A DNA stretch of 64,000 bases from SIG454 sp045646365. GTDB taxonomy: Bacteria; Bacillota; Clostridia; Monoglobales; Monoglobaceae. The DNA is taken from NCBI GenBank assembly GCA_045646365.1, contig JAZRKP010000057.1, forward strand, positions 1-64,000, given 5' to 3'. Below the pieces are notes generated by a model that was given only the letters and a program-made list of their open reading frames with translations, was not told the origin of the DNA and did not search any database. Of the stretch, positions 8,413-17,870 are shown piece after piece; position 1 is the first letter of the stretch, and each line of letters opens with the position of its first letter. Position numbers and translations under genes: made by a program.

Positions 8413-10722
8413 TTAGTTTATTTCAATTTTAACTGGATTTCTCAAAGGGGTATAATCATTACTCCAAAGGAAAACGCCTATACATTCTGCATTTTCTTTT
8501 GTAATCTCAAACTCCGTTTCAAGCACAGTTTCTTCACTAGTAACTTCATTAGTTTCATCTGTCTTTGAATAAAGCAGTTCGCAATTTTCACCGTAAACTG
8601 CACCTATTGCCAGAAGATTATTCAGATTTACTCCCGTTTTATTTGGCGAAACAGCTATAACTATCTTTACCTTATCTCCTGCTTTTAAATTTGACAAATT
8701 TTCCTTTGTAACTTGTTGTTCATTTAAATAATAGGTTATTTGACTTTTGTAATCACATTCTCCGTATTCCGTGTTTTTTATTGCAGTTGAATCATAAACC
8801 TTTATATCATAAAAGCATAGTCTATCATACGCCATTCGGAAACTGTATTCCCCCGCTGAATTAGTTGTTGTCTGGGCAATATATTCCACATCTTCGTCGC
8901 ATTGTGCAACTAATGTCACATTCGAATTCGGATTTGCATTACACCCCGACACCGTAATAATACCGTCTTTTGTAGTAATTGTCATATTTTCAGAGTACGG
9001 TTTTACATAACTGCACACAACATAAACAGGATTACAGTCTATTGTAGAATCAGATGTTTCGTTGCCGTACATATCATAAAATATAACCTTTGCCCCTTCA
9101 GAAACATGAATATTTGCATAATTCCATGTATCAGGAGTTACATAAGGTTTTTTCCCCAATGGGCAATCATATTTAATTTTTATTTCCGATGCCCCCGACA
9201 TACCGTTAAGTTCGTTTCTCCAAAGTACAAATACATCGTTATCTCCGCTAAACTGATAAGAACTGAAAGAAGCTTTAAATATACCCGTCTTATCGTTCAC
9301 GCTTTCAACAAAATCCAAATTACCTATAAGTCTGTTTAAAAACGAAACAGTTAAAAAAGCCGGCTTTGCATTTTGGTTTAAATCCAAAATACCGTATTTG
9401 CTCTCCTTAGAAGACGAAGCTTTCAAATCCACAATATTATAATAAAATAACTTTTCAATCTGTGAATCGCTCTTTGCCATAACACCCATACGAACAAGGT
9501 TTGCCGCCTGCTTTTCTTCAGTATACCCTTGAGCAGATGCAATATTATCATTTGAATCATACCAGCTTGATGATCCAAATTCCGTCAGCCATACCGGCAT
9601 ATTTTCTGCCCCCGCATTTTTAAGAATTACTTTAATTTTTGCAAGGTCTTCGAGAAAAGGACTTTCTGATTCGTCAGAATATCTTCCATCAGAGTGGTAT
9701 GGGTGAAAGCTTATTGCATCCATGCACTTTTCTATTCCATCATATGCCATCACTTCTTCAAAAAATTCAAGAGTTTCAGTATTCTTCATTGAATTAAAGC
9801 TACCGCCTACAACGATTGCATCTTTATTTACATTATCAATAGCCCTGTATGCTGAAGCTAAAAGTTTTGCATATTCTGTCCCTGTAACATCTGCTCGTCC
9901 TGCAAACTGCTCAACATTCGGCTCGTTCCATATTTCAAAGGCTTCAACTCTACCTTTAAAATGATGGGCTATAAATGCACAATAATTTGCAAATGCTTTA
10001 ATTCCGTCATCTGTTTTAGGTAGTGCACCGTTTTCGTATAGGCTATTTCCATAGTTTAGGGTCAGTAAAACTTTTGTCCCGTCAGCATTGAGTCTGTTAA
10101 TCATGTCATCATATACCTGCGGAACGGTCAATGTACTGCTTACAACTCCCGTCGATTCATTCTTTGTCACTTTTTCAACATCGCTCCATTTTAGTTCTTC
10201 CCGAACCCAACCTATTCCTGCTTCAGGCAAATGTTTTTCCGTCTCATTCATACTGAACCTTTTGCCCATAAAATTCTGATTGATTCCAATCCGTTTATCA
10301 GTTTTTTCAGAATGTGCAACAATAGAAAATTCATCGTTATATACCATAGTTCCCATGAATCCCGACACAGTTGTCCTAACGGAGTATATTCCATACCTTA
10401 AAGGCATTTGCGGAGTATATGGTTTAATTATTTTCATAGCTTTTGGTGCATTTATATTAACCGTATCAGTATATACCACTGCACCATTCTCATCTTTAAA
10501 TTCATACTTTGCCGTTAATCTGTATGCTTCCTGAGTTTTATTCTCGATAGTCAAATAAAAGCACGGGAGTCTGTCATAATATATATTCAAACCGTTTGTT
10601 TGTTCCTGAAGCAAACTGCAATACAGCTTTTCCTCTGCATATACAGGAATAATTCCTATACATAAAACAAACATCATGCAGGCAAGTATTCCTGCCACTT
10701 TCGACGATAACTTATTTCTCAT
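8413..10722 (-). CDS. Secreted GH39-like (clan GH-A) glycoside hydrolase with C-terminal module
   Basis: A 769-residue exported enzyme. The signal peptide (VAGILACMMFVLCIGIIPVYA) is followed by a small beta-sandwich (about 30-135), a clan GH-A TIM barrel with acid/base glutamate in FEIWNEPNV (about residue 267) and nucleophile glutamate in PVWLTEFGS (about 381), then beta domains and the shared C-terminal module ending CIGVFLWSNDYTPL. The barrel layout is closest to GH39 and related clan-A xylosidase/arabinosidase families, but the exact family cannot be fixed by eye. GAGAGG precedes the ATG. It lies between a non-catalytic binding protein and the SLH pair in one operon, and has no anchor of its own, so it either diffuses or is held by partners. 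Confidence 0.75.
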   Translation of the reverse strand: MRNKLSSKVAGILACMMFVLCIGIIPVYAEEKLYCSLLQEQTNGLNIYYDRLPCFYLTIENKTQEAYRLTAKYEFKDENGAVVYTDTVNINAPKAMKIIKPYTPQMPLRYGIYSVRTTVSGFMGTMVYNDEFSIVAHSEKTDKRIGINQNFMGKRFSMNETEKHLPEAGIGWVREELKWSDVEKVTKNESTGVVSSTLTVPQVYDDMINRLNADGTKVLLTLNYGNSLYENGALPKTDDGIKAFANYCAFIAHHFKGRVEAFEIWNEPNVEQFAGRADVTGTEYAKLLASAYRAIDNVNKDAIVVGGSFNSMKNTETLEFFEEVMAYDGIEKCMDAISFHPYHSDGRYSDESESPFLEDLAKIKVILKNAGAENMPVWLTEFGSSSWYDSNDNIASAQGYTEEKQAANLVRMGVMAKSDSQIEKLFYYNIVDLKASSSKESKYGILDLNQNAKPAFLTVSFLNRLIGNLDFVESVNDKTGIFKASFSSYQFSGDNDVFVLWRNELNGMSGASEIKIKYDCPLGKKPYVTPDTWNYANIHVSEGAKVIFYDMYGNETSDSTIDCNPVYVVCSYVKPYSENMTITTKDGIITVSGCNANPNSNVTLVAQCDEDVEYIAQTTTNSAGEYSFRMAYDRLCFYDIKVYDSTAIKNTEYGECDYKSQITYYLNEQQVTKENLSNLKAGDKVKIVIAVSPNKTGVNLNNLLAIGAVYGENCELLYSKTDETNEVTSEETVLETEFEITKENAECIGVFLWSNDYTPLRNPVKIEIN

Positions 10723-10742
10723 ACATATCCTCTCATTATATT

Positions 10743-10779
10743 GTATATGCAGTATTCATTTAAGGAATACTGCATATAC
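10743..10779 (-). promoter_or_regulatory. Intercistronic perfect stem-loop without U-tract
   Basis: A perfect 15-bp inverted repeat, GTATATGCAGTATTC and GAATACTGCATATAC, with a seven-base loop. It begins seven bases after the stop of the 810-residue binding-protein gene and sits just before the ribosome site of the next gene. No run of U follows on the minus strand, so it does not look like a simple terminator. A role in stabilising the 3' end of the upstream message after processing is inferred. Confidence 0.65.
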
Positions 10780-10786
10780 TTAACGC

Positions 10787-13219
10787 TTAATTATTAGGTA
10801 TTTCAATAGATGTTCCGTAAGGAACCATACCGGCTATGCTGTTCCAAAGCATTACGTTTGCTCTTGTTATATTTGCGTTTGCTCCGATTTCAATTTCAAC
10901 CGGCTGAGCAGAGATTGCACCTGTAGGAACAGAAAGATTTCCGCTGTTTAAATATACATTTGCAAGTCTGTCTCCACTGTAAAGAGCAACAAAATATACA
11001 AGAGGTTTGTCCTCATTTGTACAATTCGCCACAACCGTATTTATAGTTACAGTTGTATTTGAAAGCAAAGCAGGATTTGTTATTGTATTTCCATTTGAAT
11101 CTTCAACAGAATCAAGATGAATATCATAAAAAGCTCCTCTTGTTGTAAATTCTATATTTACGCCCGTTCCCATAGCAGCGCCCGATGCGGTTTTAATTTC
11201 AGCATCAGCATAAATCGTATATGTTGTATTTGGAGAAAGTGCATTATCAAATGTCATAACATAAGTGTTCCCTATTACTTCGCCCGTGTAATTCACTGAT
11301 GGTGTTATAGAAATTAACGCCTTGCTTTCATTGTCAATTACTGTTCCAAAATCAAGAGTTATTGATTTAACTGCAGGACAAACTGATGTTAAAGATTCTG
11401 TTTCACTTTTATAGTTTTTAATTGTCACACCATCGCTGTCCAGTTCAGGTTTTACAGTCCACGGCTCAACCACAAAATTATCAAATGCCATTTTTGCAGA
11501 GGTTGTCCAGTTATCAACATTAAAGCTTGTGAAGTTTGTAAGTTCTGCATTTTTATCTACATTTTGCAAATGAGCACGTTCGTGACTTCCGATTAAAGCT
11601 CCATTTTCATCATAAGCCTTGATTTTCATTGATGTGTTATCTAAATCAACTATTACCTCTATATCTATCCATTTTGTAAGGTCGGTGAGTGCGCAAATTT
11701 CAATCATATCTGCCGCTGACCATGAATTTGTAACAAGCTTACCGTTTACAACTTCTGTAAGAAGAACATTTCCGGTCCCTGTTCCTGACATGTAGATAAT
11801 TGGCTTTGCCTCACCCGGCTTTAATCTGTAACTGATTTTATACATTCCAGAAGTCGCCTCTACTGCTCTTTTAAAGTTACTTCCCGTAAGAACAACATAC
11901 TTTCCTGTCTCTGTTTCATTTTCCTCATAAGCGGTAACTGTTGCAGAACTCGTATTTGGAATCGTCCAGCCAGTCATATCACTTTGGGTTGAAATCTTGT
12001 CAAACGTGTCATTAACAAGACGAACTTTATCAACTGTTTCGCCCTCATATTGTTTGATAACAACATTATCAAGAAGAAGTTCTTTTGATTTTTGGTTCTG
12101 AATAGTTAATTTAGCAGCATCAGTCAAGCTGTTCATAAGAGCATATTCAGATGTACTGTTGCTGATTAAATATCCTTCGTTGTCATAAACTTTGATTGTA
12201 GCGGTATTATTATCTAAGTCAACAATATGTTTAACCGTCATCCACTCATTAACATCAACATTTGCAACAACATTACCTTCCCACGAAGCAGTATTTACCG
12301 CACCTGCCTCTGAGCACTGAGATAAAATATGGAAGTTAGCAGAATTATATAAAAGAACAAGAGGTTTAGCACTGCCCGGCTTTAAAGAATAGCTTATTTC
12401 ATACTTGCCGTCGCTTATTGAAAATTCCTGATGAACTTCACCTTCACTGAAAGAAAGATATTTTGCACCTGCTTCCCCTGCAACTGAAATATTTGCCTTA
12501 TTAAATTTCCAACCATTGGCTTTTGCATCTGCCCATGAACCATAGTCATCGAAATTATCGCTTATTATGTCCGTTGAAGGAACATATTGTTTTATCGCAA
12601 AATTCTTAAGCTGTAATTCACTGCTTCCTGTATTCTGAAGCTTAAATTGTAATAAATCTGTTAAAGCAATATCATACTCTTTTGTATTGGAAAGAACGAT
12701 ATTGCCCTGTTCGTCATATACATTTACATTATATTTCCCTGTTGTCATATCAAAGATATGCTTAAAAGTCATCCAAGCATTCTTTTGTGCATCTGTAAGT
12801 GTACCGAACTGGTTTGTGCTCCATGTTTTTGTATTTATTTCACCACTCTTCCCCTGACTCATAATAAGATATGTACTCTTATCACTTGCATACATAAGTG
12901 CAAGGAAATCTGTGCTTCCTACCTTAAGAGTATAGCTAATTTCATACTTTCCTGTTGAAGCCGCACTTGAAAATGTACGTGTAACTTCACCAACAGGAAT
13001 ACTCATATATTCCTTTGTTCCATCGTTAGCTACTTCAAAAAAATCTGTTCTGTTTGTTGACCAGCCCATTTTGTTTATTTGTGTCCAGTTTAGACTATTA
13101 AATGAGTCGTTAATTAAATCATTCCACGAAGCAGGCGACGCCATAGAAACAGACGTCAGACATGACATAATCGTTGCAAACACCATAAGCATTGCTAAAA
13201 ACTTTTTACATAATTTCAT
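10787..13219 (-). CDS. Secreted triple jelly-roll binding protein with Ig-like domain and shared C-terminal module
   Basis: An 810-residue exported protein with no visible catalytic site. Signal peptide, then three LamG/CBM-like repeats (about 28-215, 217-395 and 400-585; each ends with a variant of LLLDNVVIKQY), a Big_5/Ig-like domain (about 605-695, DFGTVIDNES) and the shared C-terminal module ending NVMLWNSIAGMVPYG. Repeats 2 and 3 are close to the two repeats of the protein at 2217-4112. AGGAGG precedes the ATG. It follows the 1130-residue GH39-like gene by 43 bases and is followed by a strong hairpin. A structural or substrate-binding role on the outside of the cell is the best guess; alternatives are an adhesin or a scaffold. 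Confidence 0.7.
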   Translation of the reverse strand: MKLCKKFLAMLMVFATIMSCLTSVSMASPASWNDLINDSFNSLNWTQINKMGWSTNRTDFFEVANDGTKEYMSIPVGEVTRTFSSAASTGKYEISYTLKVGSTDFLALMYASDKSTYLIMSQGKSGEINTKTWSTNQFGTLTDAQKNAWMTFKHIFDMTTGKYNVNVYDEQGNIVLSNTKEYDIALTDLLQFKLQNTGSSELQLKNFAIKQYVPSTDIISDNFDDYGSWADAKANGWKFNKANISVAGEAGAKYLSFSEGEVHQEFSISDGKYEISYSLKPGSAKPLVLLYNSANFHILSQCSEAGAVNTASWEGNVVANVDVNEWMTVKHIVDLDNNTATIKVYDNEGYLISNSTSEYALMNSLTDAAKLTIQNQKSKELLLDNVVIKQYEGETVDKVRLVNDTFDKISTQSDMTGWTIPNTSSATVTAYEENETETGKYVVLTGSNFKRAVEATSGMYKISYRLKPGEAKPIIYMSGTGTGNVLLTEVVNGKLVTNSWSAADMIEICALTDLTKWIDIEVIVDLDNTSMKIKAYDENGALIGSHERAHLQNVDKNAELTNFTSFNVDNWTTSAKMAFDNFVVEPWTVKPELDSDGVTIKNYKSETESLTSVCPAVKSITLDFGTVIDNESKALISITPSVNYTGEVIGNTYVMTFDNALSPNTTYTIYADAEIKTASGAAMGTGVNIEFTTRGAFYDIHLDSVEDSNGNTITNPALLSNTTVTINTVVANCTNEDKPLVYFVALYSGDRLANVYLNSGNLSVPTGAISAQPVEIEIGANANITRANVMLWNSIAGMVPYGTSIEIPNN

Positions 13220-13262
13220 AATGATTTCCTCCTAAAATTTTCACTTTTATTTTTTACAATTT

Positions 13263-16200
13263 TTATTTTACAAAAGTCATATTTCCGAAAAGCGTCGCAT
13301 CTTTCGCTTTGCCTATACCGGAGGTGTATTCAATCCACGCTTTTCTGCCAAGTCCGTCACTGTCATTTGTCATACAGGAAAATCTGTAAGTTTTATTTGT
13401 GTCAATCTCATATCCGTCATAGAATATTTCTGACCACGGTAGAACACATTCATATACTGTATATGTAGGATATCGTACAACCGAAAGCCTTGCATTTTCG
13501 TTATTTACCGCCACACCTTTTGGTAAATCACCATAAAGCGAGTTATACCGCCATATAACATCTCCTTCTCCTGGCACTTCCGCAAGACCTATTTCAGTAA
13601 ACTTTGCTTTTTCTTCCGCCGAAACATCTGTCTTATCAACAAAACCAAACTGAATATTATCAGCCATCCACATATTTTTTGCCTCTTGCGGAAGATACGA
13701 AACAGAGAACACATCATCAGTAACTATCGCCATAAAATAAAAATTTTCTTCGTCCCACATAGTTGTTCCGCTGAAAGAAAGTTCGTCCGGACCACCCCAT
13801 TTGCTTGCAGGAACCGAAATATCAACCCAGTCATCAAGGGTGTCAGCTCCAATCCAGCTTCCATTCCATTCACCAGTTGAAACTATTCCGTCAATCACAG
13901 GCTTTTTATAAGCATAAAGGGCTGTTCCGAAATCCAAAAGTGAATTTTCATAGGTTTTATATCCACCTTTAAGCTCTGTATCAACCCTAAGTCTTACAGC
14001 ACGTTTTGTTATCCTTTCAGGAAGATTATATAGAAAAGTAACCGATTTTCCAGGTTTAAGATTTTCAAAAAATCTCTCGTTGGAAATCTCTGCAACATCA
14101 ATAGGGGCAGTTACTTTAACGCTTCCCGACAAGCTTTCGGTTTGTGTTTCATTCGTGACTATAACTTTGGCTCTCCAATGAGTAAGGCTATTTTTTACTG
14201 ACTGTTCAGACGATATTTTAATACTCACGGGTGAAGTAATTATAATTTTATTGGTTTCCCGCAAATATTCATTTCCCTGACCATCTTTTATCACAATGTC
14301 AAAATAAAGCTCTTCGCCGTCTGTCATATCAGGCATTGTTGCAATTTCAACTATCGCTTTATTTCCTATAAAACCGGTATTTTTTTCTACTTTCACATCT
14401 TCGCATGACTCAATTTCAAGAGTAAGGTTTTTGTTTGTGGTTTTATAATATTCAAATGTTACTTTTTCTCCTGCTGAAGCAGTCTTAACAGGCGTATTCG
14501 CCCATACACTTGCCGATTTTTCCGCTTGTTCCACTTTTTCAAAGTTTCCAATTATGTAGTATGGGTGTGGAGACATTTTAAAGCTGTATATCCCATTATC
14601 CGAAACAAGAGTTCTAACCTTATTTCCATATTGGTCATAAACATCAACACTGTTTACACCCAAATCAAAGCTTTTATATGTTTCATCTTTTATAAGGCTT
14701 GCATTAAGCAAAAGCACATCTTTACCCAACCGTTCATTATAGAAATGGAATCCATAATAGAGGTCATCCTCAATTACCTTTTTAAACTCTCCGTTTCCCC
14801 AAAGATAGTTTGCGGCACTCATCGCAAGGAAACTTGGTTTTGCTCCGTTAGGAACATTCCCCCGTCCGTCAGGCTCCCACATTCTTACAAATCCCCAGTT
14901 ATGCTCACGCTCGTCAAAATCATTCATATCATAAAAGCAATACATTATAAACAAGTCACACAAATTATAAGCTTCTATAATTGCATTCATCATTACTGAT
15001 GCATCAATCTGTCTTTGGAATGTATATCCCCCATTCCATGTTGAAAATCCTGTTTCAGTAAACCAGACCGGCATATCACCTATTCCAAATTCATCCATAA
15101 GCTTTTGGAGACTTTCACGGCGTTCAATCATTTCGCGTTCATCATACATTGTTCTTGACGATGGATACGGGTGAACACTCATAATGTCCATATACTCTCC
15201 ACCGCCGTTTTCAAGAACTTCTCTTATGAAATCCAAATCAATTCCTGAACTATCAACCCCAACAACCGTAATGTTAGGATCAACCTCTTTAAGTGCCTTA
15301 TATGCAGCCTTAAGCATTTTGGCGTATACATCTCCGCCATACATCATATTGTTAAAATTCGAGACATTATATTCATTCCATATTTCAAAATGGTCAATCA
15401 TGCCACGGGTTTCTTTTGCAATAAACGCACAATAATTGGCAAATCCTTCTATCGCTTCATCACTTGAAGGGGTTTCTCCATTATCATAGAACTGATTGTA
15501 ATATGCACAGGTAAACAAAAGCTTAAACCCCTGTTCATGAAGCGATAGAATGTTGTTCATATCAACTTCAGGGATTTCCAGCTTCCCCTTCTGAAGTTCA
15601 ACCTCACGCCACAAGCTCTCAACTCTTATCCATGTCATACCATTTTTTCTTACAAGCTCTCCGGTATCTTCAGGATTTCCTCTACCATAATGGAGAGTAA
15701 GTGTGTTTGCTCCATAACTAGGATGTGCGGTTGTTTCATCGTGTATAATAGATACTGTAAATTCTGTATTCTCTGTACTTTTATACACCTTTTCGGGCTT
15801 CTCCGCCATAACAGCTTCAACTTCAATAACTACACTGTATATATCATATTTTTTCGGATTATTAAGCTTTATTTTTCCAGTTTTAGTTTCTTTCCCATTA
15901 AGTTTTTCAGAAGCAGAAGCAGTTTCAATAAGCGTACCGTCACCACTGTATACATTATATGTATATTTAGCATCAACTGAAATGTCTGTTTTATTTTTCG
16001 AAGTGTAATTAAAGACAACCTCATCATTTTCGGAATGAATATTACCAAGCATATCAGTCTGTGTTCCTTCAAATCTGACAGGTGTTATGTAATCCGCCTT
16101 TTCAACTTTTAACGAACCGATTATAACATCTTCTGTACTCCACCCTTTCCCCGAAAGGTAGGAAGTTATTCTTATATCCATTCTGTCTGTGCGGTTAGCA

Positions 16201-16655
16201 AAGCAGGCATCTTCAATATGAAAAGTTTTTGATTTCCATTCACCGCTGTTTTCAAGATATGTATTTTCTGTTCTACCAAAAAACTTATATCTTGAATCCG
16301 CTGAATTATGAGAATCATACTGAATCTGAAATCCACCTTTACCCTCATCAAAATATTCAACTGTTATCTCTATCGGTGTTCCATCCTCAAGATTATACAT
16401 CAAATTATCATTTATATCAAAATCATAATAATTCAGATTTCCTGACTTTGAAGCAATATTTGTTCGTCTGCCAAAACGGCCATCCCGTTCGACAAGTTCC
16501 CAACCGCCAAGGACAAGCTTCATATTCGTCATCTTATCAGGCTTTCCAAACGCAACCCCTGCACATTCTGCATTTTCTTCTGCAAACACACATAAATTTG
16601 TAAAAAACATTGAAAAAACCAATAGAAAAGCAAGTAGCTTTGTAAATTTCCTCAT
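13263..16655 (-). CDS. Large secreted GH39-like glycoside hydrolase with C-terminal CBM9-like domain
   Basis: An 1130-residue exported enzyme. Signal peptide (LLAFLLVFSMFFTNLCVFA), an N-terminal beta-sandwich of CBM type (about 30-185), an Ig-like segment, then a clan GH-A barrel with acid/base glutamate in FEIWNEYNV (about 426) and nucleophile in PVWFTETGF (about 533). Further beta domains lead to a C-terminal CBM9/DOMON-like domain (about 925-1130, KPVIDGIVSTGEWNGSW, DNIQFGFVDKTD) that binds sugar ends in characterised relatives. The same architecture is found at 37830-41204. The ATG is preceded by AAGGAGG. The gene is second in the operon after the GH29 gene, 15 bases away. The substrate is probably a xylan-, arabinan- or galactan-type polymer, but this is not shown by the sequence. 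Confidence 0.75.
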   Translation of the reverse strand: MRKFTKLLAFLLVFSMFFTNLCVFAEENAECAGVAFGKPDKMTNMKLVLGGWELVERDGRFGRRTNIASKSGNLNYYDFDINDNLMYNLEDGTPIEITVEYFDEGKGGFQIQYDSHNSADSRYKFFGRTENTYLENSGEWKSKTFHIEDACFANRTDRMDIRITSYLSGKGWSTEDVIIGSLKVEKADYITPVRFEGTQTDMLGNIHSENDEVVFNYTSKNKTDISVDAKYTYNVYSGDGTLIETASASEKLNGKETKTGKIKLNNPKKYDIYSVVIEVEAVMAEKPEKVYKSTENTEFTVSIIHDETTAHPSYGANTLTLHYGRGNPEDTGELVRKNGMTWIRVESLWREVELQKGKLEIPEVDMNNILSLHEQGFKLLFTCAYYNQFYDNGETPSSDEAIEGFANYCAFIAKETRGMIDHFEIWNEYNVSNFNNMMYGGDVYAKMLKAAYKALKEVDPNITVVGVDSSGIDLDFIREVLENGGGEYMDIMSVHPYPSSRTMYDEREMIERRESLQKLMDEFGIGDMPVWFTETGFSTWNGGYTFQRQIDASVMMNAIIEAYNLCDLFIMYCFYDMNDFDEREHNWGFVRMWEPDGRGNVPNGAKPSFLAMSAANYLWGNGEFKKVIEDDLYYGFHFYNERLGKDVLLLNASLIKDETYKSFDLGVNSVDVYDQYGNKVRTLVSDNGIYSFKMSPHPYYIIGNFEKVEQAEKSASVWANTPVKTASAGEKVTFEYYKTTNKNLTLEIESCEDVKVEKNTGFIGNKAIVEIATMPDMTDGEELYFDIVIKDGQGNEYLRETNKIIITSPVSIKISSEQSVKNSLTHWRAKVIVTNETQTESLSGSVKVTAPIDVAEISNERFFENLKPGKSVTFLYNLPERITKRAVRLRVDTELKGGYKTYENSLLDFGTALYAYKKPVIDGIVSTGEWNGSWIGADTLDDWVDISVPASKWGGPDELSFSGTTMWDEENFYFMAIVTDDVFSVSYLPQEAKNMWMADNIQFGFVDKTDVSAEEKAKFTEIGLAEVPGEGDVIWRYNSLYGDLPKGVAVNNENARLSVVRYPTYTVYECVLPWSEIFYDGYEIDTNKTYRFSCMTNDSDGLGRKAWIEYTSGIGKAKDATLFGNMTFVK

Positions 16656-16670
16656 AGCATTGCCTCCTTA

Positions 16671-17639
16671 TTATCTTGATAATTCGCCAACCCTTCGCAA
16701 AATTTCCACCGACTTTGCAGGAATTCTTCCAAGCCCGTCAGGACCTACATTAAGCAAAAGATTTGCACCTTTCGCTTTAAGGTTATTTCTCATTTCTATT
16801 ATTTTCTCAGGGGATTTCCAATTCTGGTCGCTAGGTTTATATCCCCATGTATCATTAAGTGTCACAGGTGATTCATAGAGCATTCCGCTTACATCATGCT
16901 CTGGAATAACATTATCTCCCGCTGATGTATAATCGCATTTTCCGTTTCCTATCCTTGAATTAACAAGACAGTCCGGCTGATATTTTTTAACCATATCATA
17001 AAGCTCTTGAGAACACCATTCAGGGATTCCGAGAGGAATGTCAAACCACATTAAAAGCAAATCACCGTAATTTGTCAGGATCTCTTTTACCTGCGGTTTT
17101 ATTTTTTCATTGAAGCAACGTGAATAATCTTTGATTTCCTTATCGGGATAATCCCATTCATTTCCCCATGACATATCACACATATTAAGGGGCTGTTCTT
17201 TTGTTCCACTGTTTCCATCTGGATGCGACCAATCAATAGATTGCGAATAATATAGTCCAAGTTTTATGTCGTGTTTGTAACAAGCCTCTGCAATCTCAGC
17301 AATTATATCTCGCCCAAACGGACTTCCATCTACTACATTAAATTTACTTACTTCAGATTTAAAAAGGGCAAAACCCTCGTGATGTTTTGAAGTTACAACA
17401 AAATACTTTGCTCCGCATTCTTTAACAAGCTTTATCCATTCATCTGCATTAAAATATATTGGATTAAATACATCAGCAAGTTTGTGATATTCTTTGTTGG
17501 GGATGCGGAAATACGACTGCGCCCACTCGCCAATGTAACTCATGCATTCACCTTTCCACTCTCCGCCTAACATTGAATATAATCCAAAATGTGCCATTAT
17601 TCCAAACTGCGCCTCTTTAAACCACTCTCTGTTCCCCAT
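16671..17639 (-). CDS. GH29 alpha-L-fucosidase, catalytic domain only
   Basis: A 322-residue cytoplasmic enzyme (no signal peptide) with the GH29 barrel: WFKEAQFGIMAHFGLYS at the N-terminus, YFVVTSKHHEGFALF (about residues 79-93), GLYYSQSIDW, and the nucleophile aspartate in LLLMWFDIP (about 200). It ends at LLLNVGPDGLGRIP, so the C-terminal beta-sandwich of many GH29 enzymes is absent. This is shorter than the usual 430-480 residues but is seen in compact members. It is the first gene of the region A operon and faces an AraC regulator across a 231-base divergent spacer containing a likely operator. It should release terminal fucose (or a related 6-deoxy sugar) from imported oligosaccharides. 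Confidence 0.85.
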   Translation of the reverse strand: MGNREWFKEAQFGIMAHFGLYSMLGGEWKGECMSYIGEWAQSYFRIPNKEYHKLADVFNPIYFNADEWIKLVKECGAKYFVVTSKHHEGFALFKSEVSKFNVVDGSPFGRDIIAEIAEACYKHDIKLGLYYSQSIDWSHPDGNSGTKEQPLNMCDMSWGNEWDYPDKEIKDYSRCFNEKIKPQVKEILTNYGDLLLMWFDIPLGIPEWCSQELYDMVKKYQPDCLVNSRIGNGKCDYTSAGDNVIPEHDVSGMLYESPVTLNDTWGYKPSDQNWKSPEKIIEMRNNLKAKGANLLLNVGPDGLGRIPAKSVEILRRVGELSR

Positions 17640-17666
17640 AATAAAATTCTCCTATTCTGTTTCTTT

Positions 17667-17731
17667 ATTATAAAATAACACATTCTGTTTAAATTTTAAA
17701 TGTTCACAATATGTTTCTTTGTGTTCAAAAT
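17667..17731 (-). promoter_or_regulatory. Likely AraC-activated promoter and operator of the GH29 operon
   Basis: On the minus strand a perfect TATAAT -10 box lies at 17672-17667, with no good -35 box 17 bases upstream (AATTTA). Directly upstream are two direct repeats, TGTTCACAAT at 17701-17710 and TGTTCAAAAT at 17722-17731 as read on the plus strand. They are 21 bases apart, two helical turns, which is the usual arrangement of AraC-family half-sites next to the -35 region of an activated promoter. The divergent AraC gene at 17871 is the obvious candidate regulator. Confidence 0.55.
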
Positions 17732-17807
17732 AGTCATCATATATTTTTAACTTTATAGTTTATAGCTCAACTGTACTGTTTTCTCATTTTTTCCATTTTC
17801 TTCATAG

Positions 17808-17836
17808 TTGACATTTATAATCCTATATGTTATAAT
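17808..17836 (+). promoter_or_regulatory. Consensus sigma-A promoter of the first araC-type gene
   Basis: TTGACA at 17808-17813 and TATAAT at 17831-17836 are separated by exactly 17 bases, a perfect vegetative promoter, 34 bases before the AraC-type start codon. It implies steady expression of the regulator, in contrast to the -35-poor promoter of the divergent GH29 operon. Confidence 0.8.
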
Positions 17837-17870
17837 CCCTCTGAAGTGATATGTAATTGGAGGGAGTTTC

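Noticed and set aside
14526..14999. 157-codon plus-strand open frame
   Set aside because: It lies wholly inside the 1130-residue GH39-like gene on the other strand, has no domain-like composition or ribosome site, and is a shadow of that coding sequence.
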